Source of the DNA: Mantis religiosa
Lineage: Eukaryota > Arthropoda > Insecta > Mantodea > Mantidae
Direction: 5' to 3'
DNA: 64,000 nucleotides
NCBI GenBank assembly: GCA_030765055.1
Contig: CM060950.1
Location: 274,073,968-274,137,967 of the forward strand
How positions within the stretch are numbered: the stretch's first letter is position 1; the number at the start of each line of letters is the position of its first letter. The notes under the pieces were generated by a model. The model ran no database searches, was not told the origin of the DNA, and was given only the letters and a program-made list of their open reading frames with translations. A program made the translations under genes and the position numbers. This document shows positions 34,693 to 48,155 of this stretch, in pieces.

Positions 34693-35505
34693 TCACTGTC
34701 AGGTAGACATGATGTTATAAAGGGTGAAGGGTGCGTGCGGAACAACTATAAATGTAAAGGTTTTCGCCCCTTATCGAGAACTGTTTCTTTTCAACTTTCT
34801 GGCATTTCCTATATCCAAGGTCAAGTACGGTGGTAGAAGTACAGTCCGCTGAAAAATAAACAGCATGAATATAGTACTGGTATTGAATTTATAACTGAAT
34901 ACAGTTAGTGAATGAGTGATTTGGGGTTTAAGGACCGTCGACAACGAGGACCTTGGATCCCATGAATACAGTATGCAACACTAGATACTGCACCTAATGA
35001 GCTTGCGATGTAGGTGAGATACGCCTTAATAAAGATAACTAGTTTCAGTAACGCAACACCCTCCACTGCTTACAGATAGTCTGGTTTATTGATGCATGTG
35101 GATTAACAGTCCTCATTAACATTGAGCGCTGCGGGGTTTAAAGAAAATATGGTTGGATTACTTATTTTTATGCTCAAGATTATGCAAAAGTTTAGCTAGT
35201 AAAATACAATTACGTATTCTTTGTCAGAACTACATTACATTTGTTCCACGTGTAAGTGTAACGTTTCAAGTGAAAGATGGCGTCAAATTCTGTAAGTTAT
35301 ACGAGCAACCTGCATAATTATATCAACAACTTTTATACTAATTATTAAAAAATCAAAATCAATTACCAAATATACGACAAATAAATGTTTACATTTTACA
35401 GTTATTTAAAACGGCGGTGTTCTACATCTAAAGCTTGCAGCCGTCATTCATGTGCCGAAACTTAATGATCAGTGGAACAACGAATAACACTCGAATAACG
35501 CTTTT
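34693..35505. other. Intergenic, no gene seen
   Basis: AT-rich sequence, with nothing recognised. Confidence 0.35.
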
Positions 35506-36028
<523 letters not shown>

Positions 36029-36725
36029 AATTATTCTTTAAATGTAATATACCTACAAGGTAATTAAGAATATTTTAGAAACTGTTAACGTAAACTCTCT
36101 CAACGGGGCTTTCAGATTAGCGATCTCCCAGATACTTTTACAAATTAGCAAATAATGCAGGAGAGGAGCCTAAGTTTTCCAAACATAAAGGTTCAAGCGG
36201 TGAGAAAACATTAGGAAGAGACTTCATCCGGGAGATACATCAATCGGTAATCGAAACCCTGTTTCTGGGAGAATACACATAAATCACACACCATACTATA
36301 CGAAAGCGGCGGGTTGCAGAGAATGTTAATATTCATTAACTATCATCCTCACTTGTAATGGAGAAAAAGTGGAATAGTTAGGTACTAAACAAAGCCTTCC
36401 AATGCAGTGAAAACTCTTAATAAGTACTTTTATCCCAAAATAAATGATATCACAAGAAATAAACTTCTCTGAGAAAAATATTAGCAACAACAACTAAATA
36501 ATCAAACGAATCTGAAACTGCGGCTCTTTCTTTTGTTCCGACTGTGCACATCTAACTTGTCCTTAGGACTTTCATTAAGAACTGAGTTATTCTTTAAACT
36601 GAAAGAAGGGTCATAGACCAATGTGAGTGTCTACCTGCTAGGGTTGAAAAGCTGGACTTAACGCAATGTAGCTAGTAAGCAAACGTTTCTCGTATTGTGA
36701 AGGTGTTTTTAGACAGTTTTAAACA
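36029..36725. other. Unclassified, probably 5' part of the hAT element
   Basis: No ORF or terminal repeat could be fixed. Proximity to the transposase start suggests that part of it is the 5' end of the hAT element. Confidence 0.35.
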
Positions 36726-39115
36726 GTGGTTTTCTTAGATATGAAGAGGAACGCAAAAATCGATAGTTTTTTCAAACCTACCAATGCGAGCAAGATATGC
36801 AGAACTAGCGCTTTAATCGAAGTTAAACCTGAAGATGGTGAGTTAAAAACTAAAAATGAGATGTGCGGTGTTCGTGTCGCGAGTGAAGAACTTCGCAGTT
36901 TTAATGCCGGTTGTGATATCGGCATGCTGCTGCAAGAAACAAACTGTGTCAATATTCCTAGAGATATTAGGTATGACATACTCACAAATGATTTGAAGCC
37001 TAATAGTTCATTTGTGTTTCCCGTACTTTTGCATGGCTCTAAGAGACTCAGTGCCTGGATAGTTGGGGGTGGCTAACATACTCAAAAGTTCAAGACGGTG
37101 CATATTGCCGTTACTGCGTTCTCTTCTGCAAACAAGGCGTAGGTCAAGGCGGTCAACAAAACTTAGGATATTTGGTGACAAAACCATTTTGTAAATGGAA
37201 GGATGCTGTAGAAGCATTTAACAATCACCAGACAAGTGATTATCATAAAAACTGTGTCTTATCAGCCGAGCGGTTTTTGGCAATAGCGAATGGCAGGGAA
37301 GAAGATGTGGCATCTCAGATTAATAGTCAGAGGGGAAAAGAAATTAGGGAAAATAGGGAAGCTCTTCTACCAATAATAAAACAATTATATTTTGTGGACA
37401 AGGAGAACTGCCTCTCGGAGTTGATTTAGATAGTGGTCCCTTAATGTTATCAAAGCCTGATAAGAAAGACGGAAAATTTCGAGCTCTGTTAGGCTTTTGC
37501 CATGATGCTGGTGACAAAATATTAGAAAAGCATGTGGATAATGCGAAGAAAAATGCAACTTATATTAGCCCCTTAATCCAGAACGAAGTGCTGGGCATAT
37601 GTGCCGAAATAGTACGAGGAAAGGTTCTCAGTGCTGTAAATGCTGCAGAATGCTTTAGTGTCATTGCTGATGAAGCTTTAGATATTTCCGGAACGGAGCA
37701 GCTATCTGTTTGTTTACGGTATGTCAACTCTGACCATGTTTTGAGAGAAGACTTTGTGGGATTTGTGCCTATATAGGACCTTACCGGTGGCAACATTGCT
37801 AAGATAGTTATACAAGAATGCGTTAGCCTTGGACTAAATATGAGCAATCTGGTGGGACAGGGGTACGATGGTGCTTCTTCTATGGCTGGAAAGTTCAATG
37901 AAGTTCAAGCGAAAGTGAAGCAGCTATATCCAAAAGCTTTATTTGTTCATTGTGCTAGTCATAGACTAAATTTAGCGTTGTCCTCTGCACTTACTACTAC
38001 TCACATTCGTAATTGCTTAGACACTATGAGTGACATTTGTGATTTATTTCGCAATCATCCTTTTGCTGGCAACGCTTTAAAGAATAGCATTAATGAGCTG
38101 TTACCTACCAGTAAGAAATCAAGACTGAATGGCCTTTGCAATACAAGATTTATAGAGAGGCATGATTCTGTCATTGTGTTTGTGGATCTTCTAGAACCGA
38201 TTGTTCAGAGCCTTCAGGAGCTTTCCATAAGCAACAGATCAATTTCCGAAACTGCAGCACAACTATTGGCGGCCATCTCCTTTCTAATCTCACTATTGAC
38301 ATGCGAGAAACTTCTGTGTTTCACAGTCCGCCTTTCTACGTATTTGCAAAGCCCGGAACATGATCTTAGTTCTACTTTGGAATATGCCAGTGACGTAATA
38401 AAGCAGATGGAAGCTTTAAGAAATAATGCTGTTGAAGAATTTCACAAAATCTTTGAGCAGTGTTCAAACACTATGAAATCCCTATTTGACTCTGAAATCA
38501 GATTTCAAAGAAGCAGACAAAAGGGACAATCACCCAGCAGATACAGCAGAGGAGTACTTCAGAAAATATCTCTTTATTCCATGCACTGACGAACTGATCT
38601 CAAGTCTTAAGGAACGATTTGAACAGAAGAAAGATGTATTGTCTGCTTTCGATATTTTATTGCCCAGAAATGTAGGAGAAACTAAAGCTGATAGATTAAA
38701 CAAGCTTTCTTTATATTTAGGCGGAAATATCAGTGACCGTGAAACACATGCAGAATATCGGTTGTGGTGTCAAAAATGGAAATTCTCAGAGAAACAAAAT
38801 AGACCAAATGAGGCCATAAGTTCTTTGGTAACATGTTCATCAGCATTATATCCCTCAATTCATCACCTGCTTAAAATGTTAGCCACCCTACACATCTCAA
38901 CTGCCAGTGCCGTGAGATCATTTTCAACAATGAAACGGCTCAAAACTTACCTCAGAAATAGAACTAGTGATGAGGGTTTAACTAATCCTGCCTTGTTGTC
39001 TGTACACTGGGATCAGGAAATCAATCCGGAGGAAGTGTTAAATATAATGGGCAGGAGAAGCAGGCGTATCAACTTAGTACTATTTCACTACTTAAGCTTC
39101 GTGTACATAGTGTAA
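36726..39115 (+). pseudogene. hAT transposase relic (ZMYM1 / P52rIPK-like)
   Basis: Segments in order: MKRNAKIDSFFKP, FPVLLHGSKRL, a TTF-type zinc finger (WGWLTYSKVQDGAYCRYCVLFCKQG), KWKDAVEAFNNHQTSDYH; then LGFCHDAGDKILEKH, FSVIADEALDISGTEQLSVCLR with the first catalytic Asp, VGQGYDGASSMAGKFNEVQA with the second, FVHCASHRLNLALSSA; and the C-terminal dimerisation region LATLHISTASAVRSFSTMKR, LKTYLRNRTSDEGL, ending at 39115. Breaks are frameshifts near 37040, 37395 and 38500 and a TAG at 37774-37776. The order matches hAT transposases related to the vertebrate ZMYM1 and 52-kDa repressor proteins. The element's TIRs were not located. Confidence 0.85.
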
Positions 39116-39582
39116 ATAGTGTGAAAATGTTTTCCATATAAACTGAAGGACTGTAATGGAGATCATCATGGACAAGGCTTCTCTTCAACAGTTTCTCAGC
39201 TCTTTGTGGTGAGTTTTCAAGTTAGACCCTTTTAATGTTACTAATATATTATTTATCTTGCATGTCTAGGAAACTTCTAGTAATTGCTGCAGTATTTCAT
39301 GTGTATATTTTGGCTGGAGTCATATTTGCAACTTTTATAATTTTGTTAACCTGTCAATAGGTTTATTATCCTCTATATAGTAAGAAAGTATTGTATTGCA
39401 GGTACATCGGTATACTGCACTGAGTTTTGACCCTAGATAATTGTATAGAAGTAGGTATCAGTGCGTTAATGTAACAGCGTATTTCAAAAACGAAAAATCG
39501 CAGATATATTTACATTTAGGATGTTTCGAAGATGTGACACGAAGGTTTTGAAAAAATTTCTCCACACCAAACCATCCTCTAG
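39116..39582. other. 3' flank of the hAT relic
   Basis: No gene seen. The hAT 3' end may lie within the first few hundred bases. Confidence 0.3.
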
Positions 39583-39591
39583 ATGGAAAAA

Positions 39592-39844
39592 GCCCGCCTC
39601 GGTAGCGTGGTGGAGGCGGGTCTACCTCGCGTTCAAGAGGTCTCGATTTCGAGTCTCGGTCAGGGTGAGTTACCTGGATAAGGTTTTCTCCGGGGTTTCC
39701 CTTATCCTGAAAGACGAATGTCGGGTAACTCTAAGCTCTATGGACCCTGGGCTCTTTAGAGCATTATTTCACCCATTCCATTCATCTCCGATATGACTTA
39801 ACGTTGGATGACGTAAAATTACAAAAAAAAAAAAAAAAAAAAAA
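39592..39844 (+). repeat. CCCGCCTCGG-type SINE with poly-A tail
   Basis: Begins GCCCGCCTCGGTAGCGTGG, has a B-box-like ATTTCGAGTCTCGG, then GTGAGTTACCTGGATAAGG, and ends in 22 As. It is flanked by ATGGAAAAA (39583-39591) and ATGGAAGAA (39845-39853), a 9-bp target duplication with one mismatch. A complete copy. Confidence 0.8.
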
Positions 39845-39853
39845 ATGGAAGAA

Positions 39854-41327
39854 CTTTCGTAAATTGTTTATGTTCTCAAAATCATGTCTAACGATTCCGA
39901 TTAAAATGCTTTACGTTTGAGACACAACAATTTGAATATTCTGTGAATAGGTGATAAACACCACTTCAATTTCACAGATTATTCAACTAAGAAACCATGG
40001 CACCATACATAAAATGCGTGGAGCTCATAAAATGCGCAACTTTGGCAATTTCTAGTTTCCTTGTACCAGTTGTTTTCGAAACATCTCATGGTATGTAAAA
40101 AGTTATATGTACATTTTGCAGTATCAAAATTGCAACTTTTTTTCAGCTGCATAATTTCATACGGAACCTAGTTTTTTATTTATTTTTAAATACTTTAACA
40201 TCCTTTAACCGCATTATCATATTGAGCAGTAAATGAAACCTATGACACCTTCAAATCAGTCCAGGGCCACCAGAACTTAAGTTTTATCCGACATTCATCT
40301 TCTTAAGATGAGGGAAAGCCCTGTGAAGAGTCCAATTCAGGAAACTTATCTTGATCTCAATGGGAACTCGCTTTAGCGGTGCTCAACTTACGCTCATATG
40401 AGGTGGAGGTAGGCCTTCCTTCCCCTCGCGCGGCAAGGTTGGCCACTACCTCTTCACTGGGAGTCAGACACGGTGCCACCACATTATGGAGGCGGACTAC
40501 AGTTGAAATAATTTATAACCAAACAGTTTGTCTGATGACGATACGGAATGTAGCATTCGTGCTTTATATGAATAGTGAAACTGTAACGTGTTATATTCCA
40601 TTTAAAAAAATTGATTTCGAGATGTCACCAGGAATGCAAGTTTAGAGGAAACCAGAACAAAGACAAAAATTAAAAAAGAATGTCCGCACACGCATTCCAG
40701 TGTGTATGTTATTTTGTGTTTGCTAATAGCATATTACAAAACCCAAAAATTGGGGGAATACGAAATGTAGATTTTAATTTCATTATCTTTCAAGGATGGG
40801 AAACGAAGATTTTCAAGAAAATCATCCAAAAATGGCTTCAATAATTTTAATTAAAACACAACATATTTAAGATACCCTATTGTGAATTTTTTGAGGAAAC
40901 ACTCGAAGTCCACTTTACTGGAAGTGATGTTCGTATAACTATTCTAAACTTAAAAAATTAACGAAAAGTTACTGCAGAGCAGCTGTAGAACTCGTTAAAA
41001 TATACAAATAATGTCAATTACAATAATGTATTGCAAGGTTAACCAATTCCGATATATTATCTGTTGGTAATTACAATTCTCAGATACTTACTTAAAGGTA
41101 TTTAATTTTTGACTTCTAAGTTCCTATTCCCTTTTTCATTCAAGGAGAACTAATACTTTAAATGCATCAGACAGTGGTTCGCTTTTTAAATATCTGATTA
41201 TTGCTTATACCAGTTTATTCCAGCTATAAGAAAAAAAAACTGTGCAACTAAAGGCCTTTCTACAGACTTTATCCAAAGAATCAAGAAACAAATTTTTATA
41301 AGAAGAATTTTGTAGAAGCTTGGGTGT
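39854..41327. other. Intergenic with a decayed SINE
   Basis: A degenerate minus-strand copy of the same SINE is visible at about 40258-40385 (CCAGGGCCAC, CCGACATTCATCTTC, GATGAGGGAAAGCC). Nothing else is recognised. Confidence 0.45.
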
Positions 41328-41334
41328 AGAAAGT

Positions 41335-41597
41335 AATTTTTTTTTTTTTTTTTTTTTTGTAATTTTACGTCCTCCAACGATAAGACATATCAGACGTTGA
41401 CTGAAATGGGTGAAATGATGCTCAACTGTGTCCAGGGTCCATGGAGCATAGAACTACCCAACATTCATCTTTAAGGATAAGGAAAAATCATGGAAAAAAT
41501 CTTATGCAGGCAACTCATCCTGAGCGAGATTCGAACTCGCTACCTCTTCAACGCCAGGCAGGCACACCACCATCTACGCTAGCGGTGCAGGTAGGAG
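41335..41597 (-). repeat. CCCGCCTCGG-type SINE, minus copy
   Basis: A 22-base T run at 41337-41358 (the poly-A tail), then TACGTCCTCCAACG, GAAATGGGTGAAATGATGCT and CTCATCCTGAGCGAGATTCG, with the head near 41590. AGAAAGT on both sides (41328-41334, 41598-41604) is a likely 7-bp target duplication. Confidence 0.75.
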
Positions 41598-41699
41598 AGA
41601 AAGTCATGTGAATGTAACAATACATTTGTTTTTAATTTTTATTAACATGATAAAAACACATCCCTAATTAACTATTAAAAATAAATAATTCAACGTAGA

Positions 41700-41755
41700 A
41701 TTTTTGGACCCCCCCCCCCCCCCCCCCCGCAAATTGACTTCTAAATACGTGCCTG
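41700..41755. repeat. Poly-C run, possible hAT element end
   Basis: Twenty Cs at 41709-41728 after TTTTTGGA, then GCAAATTGACTTCTAAATAC and GTGCCTGG. This resembles the C-run ends of some hAT elements and the block at 28571-28622. It directly abuts copy 2 of the duplicated block. Confidence 0.4.
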
Positions 41756-42600
41756 GTTAAATGTGTTAAATACAACATTTTCTCTGTTGTGTTGTGTTCT
41801 GAGCACAGAAGTTACAGAAAAAAAGCAAAAAAGCTAGCTTTGCCTTTGTGACTGTGATTATCCTTTCTTTTGGTAAGCCAAGATTTTAAGTCCACTGTTG
41901 CATTTTAATTTGGGCAGTTGCAAAATGGCCGTATAATTAGTTTCTTGATTTGTGTTAATTTCTATTAGATGTAATATTTTGCAGTTACCATGGTGCCTAT
42001 ATCCATAGTAATGTATAATTTGGGCAGTTGCAAAATGGCCATATAATTAGTTCCTTGATTTGTGTTAATTTCTATTAGATGTAATATTTTGCAGTCAACA
42101 TGGGTCCTATATACATAGTAATAATAAAGAAGCTGGAGAAGTTTTCATAGTTTTGTAAAAGCCTTCATTTCCAGCAAGGTATGCTCAGTTTTATTCGAGG
42201 CTTCTTTATGAAAACATTTTGCTTTGATAGGTTCTGACTGCACTTAGCAAACTTAGAGCTTATACTTAAGTTTTCACTGTCAAATTGGCATCCAAAAGAG
42301 AAGGTGGTGCTCCTTAAGAGCAACTTCCTTCAAGTGCATGCAAATTTACATTTTTTATAACAAAGAAGTAAACTGTTATAAGAGTATAGAGAAATGTTTA
42401 TAAGAATGTTTTTGTATATGTATATATATACATATAAACACACACACACACATATATATATATACATATATATAGGATATGTTACTATGAAACCAAAGAT
42501 AACTTTTTGAAGGGAGAGGCTCTTATGTTATTCAGATATGAACTTTTAAAAGTTGGTTTTCTGTGCTTGTTCGTAAGAAACAATGTTTATTAATGTATCA
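41756..42600 (+). repeat. ~800 bp duplicated non-coding block, copy 2
   Basis: Matches copies 1 and 3 from TGTGTTAAATACAACATTTT to AAGAAACAATGTTTATTA, and lacks the last ~150 bp. It contains its own ~103 bp tandem duplication (41912-42014 and 42015-42118) and a TA/CA microsatellite at 42414-42475. Confidence 0.7.
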
Positions 42601-42728
42601 AAATTTAACTATTGGAACACCACAGTGAAGCGAAACAATTATTAAGTTATAGATGAGTCGTATTTATTACACATCAGCTTCACTTATGTACCTATTAAAA
42701 ATGAATGTGGAAAAAGCCTTGTAGATAA

Positions 42729-43046
42729 AAAAATAAAATCATTCAAACTGCAAAAAAGATTAAAACAGATCACAGCTTCAGATCACAGATTGAGTGTAAA
42801 GACTGTAAACAAAATTACATAGGGAAGACAAAAATAAAAATAGGCACTAGAAAGAAAGAACATTTTAGGCACCTAAGATACAAAAATATTGATAAGTCTG
42901 CAATAGCAGCTCATTTCTGGTCTGAAAATCATGAAATTGAAGATAGCACCAAATTACTAAAATACATACAAAAACATAGTGTACTTGTCATATGGGAGAG
43001 AATATACATAGAAAAACATAAAAACCAACTTTATTTAATTTATTAA
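42729..43046 (+). pseudogene. PLE GIY-YIG fragment
   Basis: Open from 42729 to the TAA at 43044-43046. It contains QIECKDCKQNYIGKTK, TRKKEHFRHLRYKN, AAHFWSENHEIED and VIWERIYIEKHKN. The residues before QIEC, where GIY should be, are altered (a repeated ATCACAG), so the first catalytic Tyr is missing. It lies between copies 2 and 3 of the duplicated block. Confidence 0.75.
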
Positions 43047-43205
43047 TTTTATTAATTAATAAATAATTATTTAATACTAATTAATTTATTATATGATTAT
43101 TAATTATTATTAATTATTATAATATTATAATTATCATTAACTATTATATTATTAATTAATTAATTATATTTATTAGTTTATTTATTAATTTTACTTTTTA
43201 TTAAT
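43029..43205. repeat. Simple TTAAT-rich low-complexity tract
   Basis: About 175 bp composed almost only of A and T with recurring TTAATTA/TTTATTA words. Confidence 0.8.
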
Positions 43206-44010
43206 TGAAGTATGCTAAATGTGTTAATTACAACATTTTCTATGTTAAATAAATGTGATTTTGTGCCAGTGGCTACCACAGGTAACCAAACACAGAAGGT
43301 AAAAAAGAAAAGGAAAACAATTTAGCTTTTGTCTTTGTGGCTGTGATTACCCTTTCTTTGGTAAGCCAAGATTTTAAGTCCACTGTTGTATGTTAATTTG
43401 GGCAATTGCAAAATGGATATATAATTAGTTCCTTGATGCGTATTAAGTTTTATTAGATGTAATATTTTGCAATCACCATGATGCCTGTATGCAATGTAAT
43501 AAAGAAGCTGGAGAAGTTTTACAGAGTTTGGTGAAAGCTCTCACATTCCAACAAAGCATGCTTAGTTTTATTCAAGGCCTCCTAAGTATGAAAACATTTT
43601 TCGTTTATAGGTTCTGACTATACTTAGCAGACTTCCAGCTTATACTTAAGTTTTCATTGTCAAAATGACATGCAAAAGAGAAAGTGATGCTGTTTAAGAG
43701 CAACTTCCTTCAAATGCGTGCAAATTTACATTTTTTTGTAAGAAATAACTAAACTGTTGTAAGCATACAGAGAAACATTTGTAAAAATGTTATTGTATAT
43801 AAATATGAGATTTTAATATGAGATTTTTACTGTTGGTTTTCTGTGTTGGTGTTTATAAAAAACAATGTTTATTACTTCTTACATACATGTAGTTGTATTG
43901 TGTAACAATGAGGAGAAGAGTTTTGGTCTTGCTATTATTGCTGTTCTGCATTTTAGCTGTCATAACTTCTATGTATAGCCCCAAATGGTGGTTGTAGCAT
44001 AAAATGAGTG
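43206..44010 (+). repeat. ~800 bp duplicated non-coding block, copy 3
   Basis: Collinear with copy 1 across its length, from AACATTTTCTATGTTAAATA to GCCCCAAATGGTGGTT and CATAAAATGAG. It has small indels and no ORF. Confidence 0.7.
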
Positions 44011-45792
44011 GCACTTGTTCTTGTAAACATGCTCTCCTGCAGTATTTTGTTCCTCGATAACAGCATATGTCTAAATTTCATCTATTTTGTCTGGGCATTT
44101 AAGCATTGTATCAATATTAATATTTTTAATTTATCTTGAAAAATTGCGTAATTTTAGTGCCATTTTAAAATCTGAATATGTGATGTCTTTCCAGTTATGC
44201 AGTTGATTTTTAAGAGATGTATGAATGTATGGTATTTAATTTCATTTATTCAATGTTAAGAAAATCTTGGCCTACCCCTAATCTGTACTCTGGTCCTTTT
44301 CATATTAGGACAGCCCTTTACTACATTTACATGTTTGGTTTGTGTTTGCTACTTTCTACCCCTCTACTGTTTACATTTATAGTCCATCTTGCATAAGTTT
44401 ATTAATAGTTGTATTTTTTGTCTTTCCCTGTCTTATTTCTACTTGCACCTCTCTCGTTTCACAATTCCCTTACCCTCTTCGCTCCCCATCAGACTATCTT
44501 TCATAACCTTAGAGTCTCTGATGTTCATATCATCGCTTTGCTAAGCATAATTAGCTACACTCTGCCATGTGCATTTCTAAAAGTAAATTACACATCATAT
44601 CCAATGCCAACATCCATAACCAGCCTTCTACCGCCTCTTCTGCCCACATGATAAGCCTCAGTTATCTCCTTGTAAAATGCCTCTACATCCTGAATTTGCC
44701 ACTTCTCTTCCATATTTTCTAGCCAAGTTTTATTTTCTTGAACCTCTATTCTTTGTATTTCACTTTTTAATTTCTCTTCGTTTCCGAATCATTCTTCAAT
44801 GTTTCTGCCAAAATCTCCTGTTCTCTGTTAGGGCCAAGATTAACTTCAATTCCTCCAGTAACTAGTAGTATATCAATCACATGTAAAAGGGAGAAGATTT
44901 TCTCCATTTCTGCATTTTTAAATTTTTTTCCAGTTCTGTATCCTATTCATATCAAGGAATACTAAAATTTGTACCGTATCTCAATCTGGGTTCCCATTGC
45001 TACTTAGATCTTTCTTGCTTCTTAACCTGGAGCATCTAACAAACACAACCACCCTCCTCTACTGCTGTCTTAGCACCAGTTGTGGTGTTTATTTTTATTT
45101 GTTAAATGTTTGCAAGAGTTACGAACAGGAGTACTTTATGAGAATCTAGTATCCTCCTAAAATCTCTTCCTCCATAAGCTTTGAACCATAGAATCAACTG
45201 CAAGAATATGGTTGAACATACATACTAAGCAACTCCTTTATTTTAAAATTTTTGCAAGTAAGGCAGTGGAAATATAGTGTGTCAATATACTCTAATATCT
45301 TTAGACACTTCATTCTTTCCTTGTGCTTTGAAGCAGACTATTTAGTCATTAATGCTGTCTGTTGATCTTAATTTGCTATTCATTGAAATCTTGGGAGAGG
45401 TACAAGGAAATGTTACTAAATAAAATAATTTATTTTTGTTTGTTCAGATGCAAAATTATAAATATAATTAAATACCAAAAGATAATATATACAATTTGAA
45501 AATACAGTTTTAGATTATAATATTGTGTTTTCTTTCACAATTTCCTTATCACAACTTAATAATTTTCAACGTACATGACTCAAATAAGATATAGGAAGTA
45601 TTGCATTGGAACCTAAAGTCAGCATGGGATCTCATTAAATAATGGTGTTTTGATATCCTTTTAATCTATGATGGCCAGATTAACAAAAAATAAATATATA
45701 TAAAAAAAGGAAGAAGCTGAAAGGGTACTTCGAATTTTTCACCTGTTAGAAAAGGTGATAAAAACAGGACAATTCTTTCTGGTATGATGTAT
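44011..45792. other. Intergenic, no gene seen
   Basis: Pyrimidine-rich around 44380-44880 with an ORF of no recognisable content; AT-rich elsewhere. Confidence 0.35.
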
Positions 45793-46057
45793 TTAACCTT
45801 TTGTTGGTTGCATGAGGCCTGGGAGGCCCCTAGCTTTATTTAATTACAAATCATAATGTACACTTTGTATTTTATTTTAGCTAATGTTTGTAGTATGATT
45901 ATAATAGATATATAATAATAAAAGTCATGTGTAATTAACCTAAATGAAGTCAAAAATAGCGGAAAAAGAAATAGACATAGTTACATATAATGTGGGTGTC
46001 CCAGACCCCACACAACCAACAGTGTTCTGCCAAGTCACACACCTAACAGAGGGTTAA
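45793..46057. mobile_element. piggyBac-type MITE
   Basis: Bounded by TTAA at 45793-45796 and 46054-46057. The left end reads CCTTTTGTTGGTTGCATGA and the right end, on the minus strand, CCCTCTGTTAGGTGTGTGA (13 of 19 alike). An inner repeat related to TGTTGGTTG plus GGTCTGGGACACCC lies on the right side. TTAA flanks and CCYT ends are piggyBac hallmarks. At ~265 bp with no ORF it is non-autonomous. Confidence 0.55.
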
Positions 46058-47620
46058 AAATTCAATAACATATGTATATAAATCAAAGTTAAATACTTAA
46101 GTTCTTATGATCACAGTTACACAGTATTGGAATTATCATTGTAATTATGCAAATTCATTATGTTGCCCACAAGTTGTTCTTTCACTATTCTCTCTTAGAG
46201 GTCAGTGCACAGAATACCAAAGTATATTGACCACAACAAATGAAAATATTCTTTCCACACATGTATTTGTTCCTGGGTTTGTCATAGCAAAATCAACAAA
46301 TTGCGGTATATTGGTATAGTAAATTTCTTTTTCTTGGAGGCATTTTAAAAGTCGTACCAATTTTTGTCCACTTAAACATTTGGATCTTTACATTATCTTG
46401 GAGTTCACAAGATTATTTACAAGGTTTGACTTTAATGACAGTGAATATACTGCTATTGGTATCACTAATTGCTGTTAGGCTGCTTTTAGCTTCATCCCAA
46501 GCTAGTGGATTTGCAACTTAATCCAATGGAATACTATTAATGACCTGAAGTATTGAGTCTAGGCATAGGGGTATTCAAATGCAAAATTTTGGTTCATTTG
46601 ATTCTTGGATCGTAGACTCTCTCTCTATTCAAATCCTTTCATCAGATGGGTGCAGGAGGTCTGAAGCCTAAACTGAATAGAGAACTCAATTGACCAGATG
46701 CCAAATGGCAGCAGGGAAAGTGAAAGAAGAAGAACTCAATTCAGTGTAGCTTCACTGTAAATCTCATTAACACATCAATCTTAAAGGTCATACATAAGTG
46801 CTGGCACATGCAATGAAGAGGAGAGAGAAATGCTGACTGAGAATTAAACACCCCATCTGGTCAAAGAAATTTGTGAATTTCATATACAGTTAGGTATATA
46901 TCTTATGTGTCATGAACTTCTTTCTATTTCAAAGCTAACAACTGTTCCCCAGCCATTTTATATACATATATATGATGTTTTAATTATGAAACTATGGAAT
47001 ATATACAATATAGCATAATAAGGTACAATTAATTTTATATATCTGAAACTAAATTGATATTTCTGATGTTGATGTACTATTTTCATGTCGAGTATAGCTT
47101 TGCATACAAAATAGAGTATAGTTATGTGTAAATCCCTGATAATTTTTTGTCCATATTGTGACAAAGATATTAATCTATTCAGAGAAAGAATAAAGATTCA
47201 ACTGGACAGAAATGCATCAATAGTGGCTGAGGAAACTCAAAGCTTGAAAGTGCATAGGGGAGAAGAATAGACAAATATGCAAAACAAGGCACCTTAGAAC
47301 TTATTTTTCACCATAATCATTAGTTCATGGCTAATATATAATCAGCCTTTCTTTTACACTTCAAACCGTCTCTAGTGTTCCTTTAAATCTCTGTAGCACG
47401 AACCCTTTGTGCTGCTATAATCTTTCGGAAAGTAAAGCACACGTAAACTGTTTCACTGCCGATTCCACAGCTTGGTGAACCCTAACCCGGAGCCGCACCT
47501 GCTCGTTCCACAACGACAAAGTACCACAAATCTGCCCGGCGCGGTAGTTATTTCTGAAATTTCAGCCGCGAAAGGTCTTTTTGCGTAATAACAATAGATC
47601 TCGCTTCCTGACGTCAGCTG
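46058..47620. other. Intergenic, no gene seen
   Basis: AT-rich, changing to a GC-richer patch at 47455-47580 just before the P-like element. No coding features are recognised. Confidence 0.35.
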
Positions 47621-48155
47621 TCCTTGAATCGAGGCTAACGAAAGAGACAGGCTATGGTGCATTTGAATCAGCTGATAACAGCAGTCCTAACCTGTACAGT
47701 ATAGGCTTTGAACTGTATGTCGTTCCTGTGGTCTGTGTGATATTACTTTTGTTTTACTTTTTTAACTAGTGAAATTAATAATATTTAATGGTTCAGGTTA
47801 GTGAGAAAGTGTTATATTATCATGTAGTTAACACATATTCCAGTTTGTTCGTGAATTTTATGTATTTAGTAGTGTTTTCAAGTAGGCTGTAAGTTAACCT
47901 CTGGAAACGTTATAACGGCTGCGATGCCATATTCCATCTTCTCATTTGAATCTAGATTGAAGCATTTATTTTAGTAAATTCTGCTTATTCATTTATTATA
48001 CGTGTGATATTACATAGTTCTATCTTGTGTTTAAATGTACAGAAAAATTATCTCCATTATTGAACGAAATAACTTATGCGTTCAACACATGCTGGATACA
48101 AGTTAATGTTATTATTACTATTATTTTCCTTTTAAGGTACTCAGAGTTGTAAAAA

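Noticed and set aside
44409..44865. Two plus-strand ORFs rich in Leu/Phe/Pro that look membrane-like
   Set aside because: They reflect a pyrimidine-rich tract; no conserved features or start context.
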